A DNA stretch of 64,000 nt. Source: Verrucosispora sp. WMMD573 (GTDB lineage: Bacteria; Actinomycetota; Actinomycetes; Mycobacteriales; Micromonosporaceae). The notes below the pieces were generated by a model. It was given only the letters and a program-made list of their open reading frames with translations, was not told the origin of the DNA and ran no database searches. Made by a program: the position numbers and the translations under genes. Below, piece by piece: positions 11,094-19,251 of this stretch. The stretch covers positions 4,960,001 to 5,024,000 of the forward strand of contig NZ_CP114901.1 in the NCBI RefSeq assembly GCF_027497175.1. Direction: 5' to 3'. Each line of letters opens with the position of its first letter. Within the stretch, counting starts at the first letter, position 1.

Positions 11094-13478
11094 TCATTCG
11101 GGCAGGTACTCGTGCTCGAGAAAATCCTTGAGACAGGCGGCCGCGTGGCCGGCGGCCAGGAAGAGTTCCGCCGCCGAGCCGGAACTGGCCACGTCCTCGG
11201 CGACCACTCCCCGGAAGACCGCCCAGAGCCGCCGCTCGTTCCAGAGGCCGAACTCGTACGACTCGGTGTCCAGCGCCGCCAGGCGTCCGTCCTGATCGCG
11301 CAGCTCCGTCAGGGCCGCCGCAGTCATCAGCTCCGGCGGCCCGCTGGCCACCGCGCCGTCGAAGTCGATCTCGGGACGGAGTGCCGTCGGCGGGGCCGGT
11401 AGGTCCGCTGCCGGAGCCGACTTGCGGAAGTCGACCACGAGATCCTGGAACCGGGTGTTGACCCGGCGGTAGTAGGCCAGCAGAGTCCGCACATAGTCGG
11501 GAATCCACAGCTGCGGCACCCGGGTCACCATCTCCCCCGACTCCAGCAGCTCATAGTGGCCGACCCAGCGCGGCACCACGACGTGGCCCGATTCGGCGCC
11601 GTCCCCTCGCGCCGTGCCGACCAGGAAGAACGCCGACGGGTTGAACCGCTCCACGATGTTCCGGACTGCGCCTGCCCGCCCGGGAGTCAAGCGCTCCGGT
11701 GACCGGGCAAGGTAGACCGAGAGCGGTCGATCGGCCCGCTCCGCCGACACCTCGATCCACCGGCCGATTTCCGTGGCCCGGCTCTGCGACGCCTGCTCCG
11801 GCACGAAGACCTGGAGCGCCGCACGGTACTCCGCGGGGTGCGAGGTCAGCACCGCGATGTCGGCCCGCCTCGCCGACTCCGCCGAAAGCGTGCCGGGTAC
11901 GCCGCGACGCGTCGATCTGCCGGCGGCACCGGTCGTCGGCGGGGCGGGTCGCTGAGTCGACGGCTGCCGGGGCACCGACAGCGCGGTCGCTTCCCGGTCA
12001 CGTTCGTCGCCGAGGGTGGACTGCGGTGAGAAGGCGTGCATGGCCTGCACCGAAAGTCGGGCATGTTCCGCCTCGTCCAGCAGCGGGGCCCGGGCACCGA
12101 AATCGAGCAGGAGCAGGTGAACCTGCTCCGGGATCAACCCACGCGGCGAGCGGGCCCGCAGCACGAGATGATGCACGATCGCCGCGCAGGACTCACGGGC
12201 CGCGGCAACCTCGTCGAGCCCGAGGCCGTCCGCCGGCTTCGCCGCCGTCGGCCGACGCAGGTCGGCTGCCGGCTGAGCGCCGATTTCTGGTGCCGCCGAC
12301 GAGGCTCTCGTCTGCCACAGGTACTCCTCCAGTGCCGTGGCGGCCAGCGTGAAGAACCAGCCACGGGCCTGGTCCTCGTCGCGCATCCGCAGGTTCCGGT
12401 CAGCGAAGAGCAGCGCGCAGCCGGCCAACGACAACAGCGTCTGCAATCGCCACCGCTCACCGAAGCCCTGGATCGCGGCGATGGCCCGGCCCGCCTCATG
12501 GACCGCCGCGCTGACCTCGGCGTGCCCGAGCAGCTCTGGCCGGGGGTCGGTGGCCGGGGCGGCGCGCAGCAGGGCACGGATCAGTTCGGTGCCGGTGTCG
12601 CCCTCGATCCGGGTGGAGGTCCGCAACCAGTGCGCCACCATGGAGAGCAGCAGGTGCATCGGATCGCGGGCCAACGGCCCGTCGTTGTGGTAGCCGCCGA
12701 GGTCGATCAGCTGGTACCCGTTCCCGTCGAGGGTGGGCTCGGTCTGCACCAGGATGTTGCCGATGTTGAGGTCACCATGGGTACGGCCGGTCAGCAGCGA
12801 CAGTTCCTCGCTGCTTCGTGGCGCGGTGCCGGCAAGGAAGGCGAGCGGGTTGGGCAGCTCCGACCGCCACCAGCCCAACTGGACCCGCGCCTGCTCGGCC
12901 GGTACGCCCGCCCGCTTCGCCCAGGCCCGCAGGCGCGCACCGGGCGTACCGCGCCGCTCCGGCCGTCCGTCGAGAAGTTCGCTCAGGTAACCGCCGACGG
13001 TGGTGGTCCGCTGTTGGCTCGCCGGTGGTGGTTGGTTCCAATCGTGCGCCACCGACTGCACGATGGTTCGTAGCTGAGTGGGGAAGTCCGACTGCGTCAT
13101 CACCTCGGTCAGCGGCGGGCAGGCCAGCAGGTCTCCGGCGGCGACGTCGAACACCGCGACCCAGCTGTCGCCGAGCGACTCCAGCTGTGCGGCGGGCAGA
13201 TGCCGGCGTACGAAGGTCGGCGGTGAGTCGACGTACGCATCGCGCGCGCGCTCGATCTCGCCGGTCTGACCTTCGTAGAAGCGCAGAAACCGTTGCCGGT
13301 CACGCTGGCCCGGCTCCCGCCAGACCACAAGCGCTATCGGTGTTCCGCTGAAGCCGCCCTGCTGATAGCGCACGATGTCGACGGAGACCCGCTTGACCCG
13401 GGCCCAGCGTTCGAAGGCGGCTGTCTGCTCGGCCGGAATCCGACTCCAGTCCCCGGTAAGCTCCGGTTCGTCGGGCAT
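11094..13478 (-). CDS. Kinase-like plus nucleoside-phosphorylase-like fusion protein
   Basis: A 794-residue soluble protein, last gene of a four-gene operon. The N-terminal half resembles a protein-kinase/phosphotransferase fold: THGDLNIGNIL (catalytic-loop-like, residues about 233-243) and LIDLGGY (metal-binding DFG-like, 257-263). A low-complexity Pro/Thr/Arg linker lies at about 500-535. The C-terminal part (about 536-792) resembles the PNP/MTAN nucleoside phosphorylase fold: ADIAVLTSHPAEYRAAL, FFLVGTARG, GHVVVPRWVGHYEL and LDTESYEFGLW, in the order of that family. Similar kinase-like modules occur in predicted NTP-dependent conflict systems. The ATG at 13478 was chosen because GGGGAG precedes it and it overlaps the Nudix stop (TGATG). 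Function is not known; domain calls are by eye. Confidence 0.8.
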   Translation of the reverse strand: MPDEPELTGDWSRIPAEQTAAFERWARVKRVSVDIVRYQQGGFSGTPIALVVWREPGQRDRQRFLRFYEGQTGEIERARDAYVDSPPTFVRRHLPAAQLESLGDSWVAVFDVAAGDLLACPPLTEVMTQSDFPTQLRTIVQSVAHDWNQPPPASQQRTTTVGGYLSELLDGRPERRGTPGARLRAWAKRAGVPAEQARVQLGWWRSELPNPLAFLAGTAPRSSEELSLLTGRTHGDLNIGNILVQTEPTLDGNGYQLIDLGGYHNDGPLARDPMHLLLSMVAHWLRTSTRIEGDTGTELIRALLRAAPATDPRPELLGHAEVSAAVHEAGRAIAAIQGFGERWRLQTLLSLAGCALLFADRNLRMRDEDQARGWFFTLAATALEEYLWQTRASSAAPEIGAQPAADLRRPTAAKPADGLGLDEVAAARESCAAIVHHLVLRARSPRGLIPEQVHLLLLDFGARAPLLDEAEHARLSVQAMHAFSPQSTLGDERDREATALSVPRQPSTQRPAPPTTGAAGRSTRRGVPGTLSAESARRADIAVLTSHPAEYRAALQVFVPEQASQSRATEIGRWIEVSAERADRPLSVYLARSPERLTPGRAGAVRNIVERFNPSAFFLVGTARGDGAESGHVVVPRWVGHYELLESGEMVTRVPQLWIPDYVRTLLAYYRRVNTRFQDLVVDFRKSAPAADLPAPPTALRPEIDFDGAVASGPPELMTAAALTELRDQDGRLAALDTESYEFGLWNERRLWAVFRGVVAEDVASSGSAAELFLAAGHAAACLKDFLEHEYLPE

Positions 13479-14479
13479 CAGCCGACTCCCCACTCGGCGA
13501 CCAGCTGGACGATCGCGACGACGATCCCGGCGACACTAAGCACCGCGCCGAGCACCTCCCAGGGCTTCTCCCTGATCAGTACGGTGGTCGACGGCCGCCG
13601 ACCCAGCACGAGCCCAGGTGCCAGCCGGCCCAGCCCACCGGGCAGTCCCGCGACGAGCCGCCGCAACCCGGTCGTGTTGACACCGCTGCCCTCGACCAGC
13701 CGCCCCTCCTCCAGCAGGGCCCGCTCGGTGACCCACTGCCCGTCCGGTCCCGCCTTGAGCTCCCGGCGGGTGGACGTCAACTGGACGAAGTGCATCCGGT
13801 ACCGGGTGACGGCACCGTAGGTGCGCGATTGTTGGACGACCTCGACCTCGCCCAACTCGACCAGCCGGTCCCGCCGGAGGTCGAAGGTGAACCCGGGTAG
13901 CTCCTCCTCCAACTCCCGGACCGCCGTGGCCAACGGGTCCAGGTCGTCGGAGCGCACGTGCCCGCCGGGCAGCTGATACTGCCGGGCCGCCCGGTCGTAG
14001 ATCATCAGGTAGCGCGGGCCGAGCAGCCGCAGGCGTGTCTTGATCAGCACCTGGACCACCCGCCCGGACCGTAGCGGCGACGCCTGCGGGTCGAGGCTGA
14101 GACGGCGGTGCTCGATCACGTACAGGAACTGCGCGCCGGCCAGTACCTGCTGCGGCTGGTACGGCGGCTCGGTGGTACCCGCTCGCGCCCAGTTGTCGAG
14201 CACCGGGGTGCCGCTGCGTACGTAGGCGGCGAGGCTCTTGAGGAACAGGGCCGCCGCCGGGCTCGCCGCCTTCACCGTGTGCCGGCCGGTGGCCGGATCC
14301 TCGGTCAGCACCACGGCACCCGAGAGCCGCAGGAACCCGGCGACCACCTCCGCCGCTGGCCCGGCGTCGCCGAACCCGGCTGCCGAGCAGAGTTGGTCGG
14401 TGGTGACCGCCCCTTCGTCGTGGTCGGGTACGGCCTCCAACACCCGCGCCAGCCGTTCGGATGGTTCGTCGGTGCTCAT
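13478..14479 (-). CDS. Nudix-domain protein with winged-helix-like N-terminus and C-terminal membrane anchor
   Basis: A 333-residue protein, third gene of the operon. Residues 1-75 look like a small helical DNA- or protein-binding domain. The Nudix fold spans about 140-260, with the box beginning at GGHVRSDD (172) and ending RELEEELPG (188-196). The first glutamate of the consensus is replaced by Asp and the spacing is one residue longer, but the RELEEE catalytic core is intact. One strongly hydrophobic segment near the C-terminus (308-328) should anchor it in the membrane. It overlaps its neighbours at both ends (ATGA with the upstream gene, TGATG with the downstream gene). The substrate is probably a nucleoside diphosphate derivative (family inference). 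Confidence 0.85.
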   Translation of the reverse strand: MSTDEPSERLARVLEAVPDHDEGAVTTDQLCSAAGFGDAGPAAEVVAGFLRLSGAVVLTEDPATGRHTVKAASPAAALFLKSLAAYVRSGTPVLDNWARAGTTEPPYQPQQVLAGAQFLYVIEHRRLSLDPQASPLRSGRVVQVLIKTRLRLLGPRYLMIYDRAARQYQLPGGHVRSDDLDPLATAVRELEEELPGFTFDLRRDRLVELGEVEVVQQSRTYGAVTRYRMHFVQLTSTRRELKAGPDGQWVTERALLEEGRLVEGSGVNTTGLRRLVAGLPGGLGRLAPGLVLGRRPSTTVLIREKPWEVLGAVLSVAGIVVAIVQLVAEWGVG

Positions 14480-16317
14480 CGGCCGCCCACAGCGTCAGCG
14501 GCGTCCAGCACGGACAGCCGCGGGGACGGAATCTCGTAGAGCGGGCGGATGGGCACCTCCGGGCCGCCGGCCAACCGCAGCGCCGAACCGGGATTGCGGT
14601 TGATCACGGGGAGGTAGGCCAGCGCGGTGATCCCGAACCGTCGCAGGATCTTCAGCATCGACAGGGCGGTCGTGTTCGAGCCGTTGAACTCGTCGATGAT
14701 GGCGACGGCGTACGAGTCGCGCTCAGCGAGCAGGCTGAGCTGCCGACCCCAGCCCATGTCCTTTTCGGCAAGCAGGCTGACCTGGCGACCCCAGCCCATC
14801 TCCGCGTGCCGGTCGACCTCCGAGAAGTTGTCCCGCTCCGCCGCCCAGAGGATCCGGCGAGGAATCTTGACCGCGACCGGGCGGGCACCCCGGCGGGCTT
14901 TGAGCTGGTCGGTGAGCGTGTTCATGGCCGGCTCCGCCGGACAGACGTAGACCGCCTCCTCGACGCCCGCGCCGCCGATACGGGTCGCCTCCAGCATCTC
15001 GTCGAGCTTGTAGGCGATCCAGTCGCCGTACTCCTCGAACATCCGCTTGAAGTCGGGCACCAGGGAGAACCGTGGCGGCCCGGGAGAGTTCTGGTCCGGG
15101 TCGCCGGGGCCGTACTTCTCCGGCACCCACGCGTGGGTCAGCAGCATCTCCCACATGTCGTAGGACCGGATGCCGGGCCCGTCCGCCAGGGGATCGGCCG
15201 GGAGGCTCTTCGCGAGACACTGCTCGCACCGGGTGCGTTCGGTCTTCCGGCGGGCGATCGCGCCGGCCACACCACGCACCCGGTAGGTGCGCCGGTCGAC
15301 CACCATCGAGAAGAAGTCCCTGGCTTGCCCCAACCACTCCTGGTCGATGAAGACCGCGATGATCGTGGGGCGCACCACGAGGCCGCGCGTACCAAGCCGA
15401 CCGATCAGCGCCTCGGTCGTCTGGCCGGTGTTGACCACGTCCAACATCAGCAGCGCGTCGCCGGAGGTCGGCAGGTTCGCGAGGTCGTCACCGGCGGAGA
15501 CCGGGAAATGTCTGATTCCCAGGCGTTGCGCCACCTCCGCGCCCACCTCGACGAGCCACGGAGAGTGCGCCTGATGGGTAACGATCATCAGTGGTCCGGA
15601 GCTGCCGTTCTGCTCCTCCAGGACGATCTCCTTGGTCAGCTGGCTGACCTCCTGGATGGCGTACGACGCGTCGAAGAAGTACCGGGTGCAGTATCTTTCG
15701 CTGGTGCCGAACTTGTAGTGACCCAGTCGACGGAGGATCTTGCCGCCCAGCCGGTCGCCGATCGGCTGGTTCAGTCGCTGGAGTTGCTCGGCGTACTCGG
15801 GATCCGGCGGCTGGATCGGTTCGTCGTCGGTCTCCCCCGCCGAGACCCGGACGCGGGAGCCGTCGCCGTACTGAATGACGATGTGGCCGGGATGGTCGGT
15901 GCCGACGATGTCGCGGAACGCCTGTTGCAGGCCGGTCCCCATCGCCGGCATCAGGACCAGCACCTCCAGGCCCGGACTGGTCAGCAGCAGGGTGCCGAGG
16001 GCCTTGCCGGTGTACGCGGCGACGGTCTGGATGATGAGTTCGGGCGGGCTCAGGGTGAAATCGACCAGGACAACCGTGCCCTCCACCGGGTCCTCGCTCG
16101 CCGAGACGTCGGCGATGAGCCGGTCGTACACCTGCCACGCTGACCTCAACTGCTCGAAGCTGAGATAGATCGTCTGACTCGGCTCCGCGCTCACCGTACC
16201 CGGGTGGAGGTCGGCGACGAGGTCGCGGTAGAAACGCAGCCGTTCGTCGGGTACGTCCTCTGTGGTCGCGCTGCCGAGCCGGATGACCTTCGGGATGATC
16301 CGCCAGCGTTCAGCCAT
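14476..16317 (-). CDS. Protein with two phosphoribosyltransferase-like domains
   Basis: A 613-residue soluble protein, second gene of the operon. Residues 241-330 carry a PRTase-type fold, with LLMLDVVNTGQTTEAL at 289-304 matching the PRPP-binding loop (hydrophobic strand, D, V/D, x-T-G-x-T). A second, weaker copy is AIIDEFNGSNTTALSML at 539-555. A CEQC pair at 364-367 sits between them and may bind zinc. Residues 507-534 are two nearly identical 14-residue units (MGWGRQVSLLAEKD and MGWGRQLSLLAERD), a recent tandem duplication. PRTase domains with degenerate active sites occur in nucleotide-signalling and stress operons. Function is unknown. It overlaps the ATPase gene by 8 nt and the Nudix gene by 4 nt. 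Confidence 0.83.
   Translation of the reverse strand: MAERWRIIPKVIRLGSATTEDVPDERLRFYRDLVADLHPGTVSAEPSQTIYLSFEQLRSAWQVYDRLIADVSASEDPVEGTVVLVDFTLSPPELIIQTVAAYTGKALGTLLLTSPGLEVLVLMPAMGTGLQQAFRDIVGTDHPGHIVIQYGDGSRVRVSAGETDDEPIQPPDPEYAEQLQRLNQPIGDRLGGKILRRLGHYKFGTSERYCTRYFFDASYAIQEVSQLTKEIVLEEQNGSSGPLMIVTHQAHSPWLVEVGAEVAQRLGIRHFPVSAGDDLANLPTSGDALLMLDVVNTGQTTEALIGRLGTRGLVVRPTIIAVFIDQEWLGQARDFFSMVVDRRTYRVRGVAGAIARRKTERTRCEQCLAKSLPADPLADGPGIRSYDMWEMLLTHAWVPEKYGPGDPDQNSPGPPRFSLVPDFKRMFEEYGDWIAYKLDEMLEATRIGGAGVEEAVYVCPAEPAMNTLTDQLKARRGARPVAVKIPRRILWAAERDNFSEVDRHAEMGWGRQVSLLAEKDMGWGRQLSLLAERDSYAVAIIDEFNGSNTTALSMLKILRRFGITALAYLPVINRNPGSALRLAGGPEVPIRPLYEIPSPRLSVLDAADAVGGR
14716..14799 (-). repeat. Two 42-bp tandem units inside the PRTase-like gene
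   Basis: Units 14758-14799 and 14716-14757 differ at a few positions and keep the frame, encoding two 14-residue copies that differ only V/L and K/R. The duplication lies just before the second PRTase-like loop. Confidence 0.9.
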
Positions 16318-17494
16318 GGGTCGGCAACCGGGCGACGACGAGGTTGCCGCGGATCTTCGGAATACCCAGCCCTTCCCGGAGGGTGACCACGTACTGCGCC
16401 GACGAGTCGGGCTCGTACTCCGCCTCCACGGTCAACCGGATCGCGCCGACGTAGATGTCCAGTGAGCCCTGGAAGACGTCGATCACATGGTGGTAGAGGA
16501 AGTAGAGCCCACAGCCGAGCAGCCGGTCCCGCGACCGCGCGTCGCCGTCGTCCGACTTGCTGGAGATGCCCGGCAGCAGGCTGGCCATGAGCAGGTCACG
16601 GTCGTCGCTGGCGACGTCGGGCGTCCAGTCCGACGTCCGTAGCTCGTCCGCGACCGGTGGGTCGGCTCCCTCCCGACGGATCCTGAAGGTGTCCGTCGCC
16701 GGAGCAGCCGCGACCCGCACGTCGCCCCGCCCGACCAGGCCCCTGCGCAGCGTATCGACGATGGAGTCGCCATTGTCCCAGACCGCGATGGTCAGTACGG
16801 CCTGCGGTACGTCGTCGCGCGGCAGCACCATGTCGGAGGCCACGACGGCGGTCGACGCGTTCGGATGTTGCTGGACGTTGGCCAGGATCTCGTGCACGAC
16901 CACCCGAGCCACGTCCCACTCCGCCGTGCCCTTGAGATGCCGGCTGAACAGGGCCAGCGCGAGCGGATCCGTCCACCGCCCGAGTTCCTCCCGCATCATC
17001 GCCGTCCGGGCGTCGGCGCTGTCGAGACGGTACAGCGACAGCCCGAACACGCGCTTCTTGCGCAGGTGCTGGACGATCTGGTCACTCGGATCGCCCGACG
17101 TCCAGGTGCCGAACGGGGCGGGGGCGCTCTCGTTGACCCGCTTGACGTCCTCCAGATGCAGCAGCATCGGCAGCGGCGCCTGCGCGACCTGGCAGGCCGC
17201 CTCGAAGAACCGGTCCCGCCGCAGCACGTCGAGGGCGGCACGGACGAGGGGAAGCCGGAAGCGGGTCAACCGGTCACTGGTGATCCGGGTGCCCATCATC
17301 GCCAGCACCCAGAGCAGGGCGACCACGTCGAAGGTGCGGCTGCCACGGAAGTCGATGAGGGTGAGAGCGTCGTCGTCCGACCGGATGCCTCGCTGCCGGA
17401 ACACCTCTTTGAGGTGTTGAAGATCGACGGATTCGCCGAGCGGAATCTCGCGTACGACTGTGGAATTGTCGACGTCGGTTTCCGACGGTTGCAT
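16310..17494 (-). CDS. GHKL-type ATPase with STAS-like N-terminal region
   Basis: A 394-residue soluble protein, first gene of the operon. Residues about 15-75 (with ALTLIDFRGSRTFDVVALL) resemble a STAS fold. The GHKL (Hsp90/histidine-kinase-type) ATP-binding fold follows: N-box VVHEILANVQQH at 199-210 (Glu202, Asn206), G1 box WDNGDS at 239-244, and a G2-like GCGLYFLYHH at 327-336. No phospho-acceptor histidine box or membrane segment is present, so it is not a classic sensor kinase. The ATG at 17494 is used because GGAG lies 5 nt before it; an in-frame extension to 17575 crosses the promoter. It may switch the operon's enzymes on ATP binding (inference). Confidence 0.85.
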   Translation of the reverse strand: MQPSETDVDNSTVVREIPLGESVDLQHLKEVFRQRGIRSDDDALTLIDFRGSRTFDVVALLWVLAMMGTRITSDRLTRFRLPLVRAALDVLRRDRFFEAACQVAQAPLPMLLHLEDVKRVNESAPAPFGTWTSGDPSDQIVQHLRKKRVFGLSLYRLDSADARTAMMREELGRWTDPLALALFSRHLKGTAEWDVARVVVHEILANVQQHPNASTAVVASDMVLPRDDVPQAVLTIAVWDNGDSIVDTLRRGLVGRGDVRVAAAPATDTFRIRREGADPPVADELRTSDWTPDVASDDRDLLMASLLPGISSKSDDGDARSRDRLLGCGLYFLYHHVIDVFQGSLDIYVGAIRLTVEAEYEPDSSAQYVVTLREGLGIPKIRGNLVVARLPTHG

Positions 17495-17546
17495 GAACGC
17501 TCCGTGAGCTCGGACCGGAATGCATTCACATCGTTGTGGCGACGTC

Positions 17547-17575
17547 ACGTTACGAAACAAGGTGGACGATGACAA
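17547..17575 (-). promoter_or_regulatory. Promoter of the GHKL-PRTase-Nudix-kinase operon
   Basis: On the minus strand TTGTCA (17575-17570) and TAACGT (17552-17547) are separated by exactly 17 nt. This is a good match to a housekeeping sigma promoter, about 50 nt upstream of the chosen ATG. It supports the start at 17494 rather than 17575. Confidence 0.6.
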
Positions 17576-17614
17576 GTCTGGGCCGAGACGGATTCCGGAC
17601 AGGCGGTCGCGGCG

Positions 17615-18280
17615 CTACGCCGGGCCGTTACGGACGCGGTCGGTGTGGTACGCCCACATCGCGATCTCCACCCGGTTTCGGACGCCGAGCTTGACCATCA
17701 GGCTGGCGATGTGGGTCTTCACCGTGCTGAGGCTGATGTGCAACTCCTCGGCGATCTCGGTGTTGGTGCGACCGCGCGCGACGGCCACCAGCACCTCCTC
17801 CTCGCGCAGGGTGAGCGCGTCGACCGGCTGCCGCGGCGGCGCAGCCGGACCCGCGTCGGCGAAGGCCCGGAGCAGTCGGGTGGTGATGTTCGGCGCGATG
17901 AGCGCGTCACCGGCGGCGGCGGCCCGCACGGCCTGGGTGAGCAGCGCCGTGCCGGCGTCCTTGAGCAGGAAACCACGGGCTCCGGCGCGGAGCGCGGCGT
18001 AGACGTACTCGTCGAGGTCGAAGGTGGTGATCACGACCACCGCCAAGGGGTCGGGCACGGCCGGGCCGGCGAGGCGACGGGTGGCCTCGATGCCGTCCAC
18101 GCCGGGCATCCGGATGTCGAACAGGCACACCTCCGGACGTAGTCGCCGGGCGAGTTCGACGGCCCGGTGACCGTCGCCCACCTCGCCCACCACCTCGATG
18201 TCCGGTTGAGCGTTGAGGATCATCGCCAGGCCGGTACGGACGATTTCCTGGTCGTCGGCGACGATCACACGAATGGCCAC
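17615..18280 (-). CDS. NarL/FixJ-type response regulator without a neighbouring kinase
   Basis: A 221-residue regulator. The receiver shows VADDQ, phospho-acceptor Asp55 in VCLFDIRMP, and the lysine in FLLKDAG. The LuxR-type helix-turn-helix is at about 155-210 (LREEEVLVAVARGRTNTEI). The GTG at 18280 was chosen since the receiver's first strand starts there; the frame further upstream is not coding. No histidine kinase gene lies on either side, so it is an orphan. The divergent DUF2306 gene 240 nt away is the nearest candidate target. It lies 120 nt upstream of the GHKL operon on the same strand, but that operon has its own promoter. Confidence 0.92.
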   Translation of the reverse strand: MAIRVIVADDQEIVRTGLAMILNAQPDIEVVGEVGDGHRAVELARRLRPEVCLFDIRMPGVDGIEATRRLAGPAVPDPLAVVVITTFDLDEYVYAALRAGARGFLLKDAGTALLTQAVRAAAAGDALIAPNITTRLLRAFADAGPAAPPRQPVDALTLREEEVLVAVARGRTNTEIAEELHISLSTVKTHIASLMVKLGVRNRVEIAMWAYHTDRVRNGPA

Positions 18281-18520
18281 CCCACGATTGAACACGGCTG
18301 GCGGCCCGGCCCAAAGTACGGCCGGCCTCCCCGTCCTTCGGCCGAGATGACGCCGGCCCGCACGGCGATGAGTACGGCCCGCCGGGTTGCCAGGATCGAC
18401 GGAGCAGACGCGACCGAGGCCCTCCTCCACTGAACCGCACCGCGTCCGTCCAGGCTCGGACGGGTCCGGAGCGGTGACGCGCTCGGAGGTGTTGGTCGCC
18501 GCGAGAAGGGACTCACCGCT

Positions 18521-19210
18521 GTGCCGTCTTCCGACAGGCCGACCTGGCTCATCCCCGCCGGTCTACTGCTGCTCAGCGCGGTGCCGGTGGTCGCCGGCGG
18601 CCTCCGCCTCACCGAACTGGCCGGTGGCGCCCGGGTGTTGCCCGACGGTGACCGGATCGCCTCGGCCCCGCTGCCCGTGATCGCCCACATCGTCGCGGTG
18701 ACCATGTTCAGCGTCCTCGGCGCCTTCCAGTTCGCACCCCGGTTCCGTCGACGTCACCGCCGCTGGCACCGGACCGCCGGCCGGATCCTGGTCCCCTGTG
18801 GGCTGCTCACCGCACTGAGCGGGCTGTGGCTGACCCTGTTCCTGCCCCCGGGCGAACTCGACAGCGGCGCGCTGGTCGCCGTCCGCGTGGTGGTCAGCGT
18901 CGCCATGGCCGGGTCGATCGTCCTCGGCTTCGTGGCGATCCGGCGCCGCGACTTCGGCCGGCACCGCGCCTGGATGATCCGTGGTTACGCCATCGGGATG
19001 GGCGCGGGCACCCAGTTCTTCACCCAGATGGCCTGGCTCGCCGCCGTCGGTCCACTCACCACGTCCGGCCGGACCGGGACGATGACCGCCGCCTGGCTGA
19101 TCAACGTGATGCTGGCGGAATGGATCATCCGGCGGCGCGGCGGTACCGCCGGAGCACACCCGGCGGTTCGCGGTCGGCGCGCCCGGGCGGACACGGCGCT
19201 TCCCGTGTGA
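18521..19210 (+). CDS. DUF2306 membrane protein
   Basis: A 229-residue polytopic membrane protein with about six hydrophobic segments. The family signature is visible: a histidine at the start of a helix (VIAHIVAVTMF), ALQF/GAFQF-type helix end, and RRDFGRHRAWMIRGYAIG near residue 150, as in DUF2306 proteins. Function is not known; members often lie beside NarL-type regulators, as here. The start is GTG at 18521, preceded by GAGAAGGG. The C-terminal tail of about 30 residues is Arg/Ala-rich and cytoplasmic. Confidence 0.88.
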   Translation: MPSSDRPTWLIPAGLLLLSAVPVVAGGLRLTELAGGARVLPDGDRIASAPLPVIAHIVAVTMFSVLGAFQFAPRFRRRHRRWHRTAGRILVPCGLLTALSGLWLTLFLPPGELDSGALVAVRVVVSVAMAGSIVLGFVAIRRRDFGRHRAWMIRGYAIGMGAGTQFFTQMAWLAAVGPLTTSGRTGTMTAAWLINVMLAEWIIRRRGGTAGAHPAVRGRRARADTALPV

Positions 19211-19251
19211 TACCTGGGTCACCGCCAACGGCCGTGCTGATCGGCCTCCGG

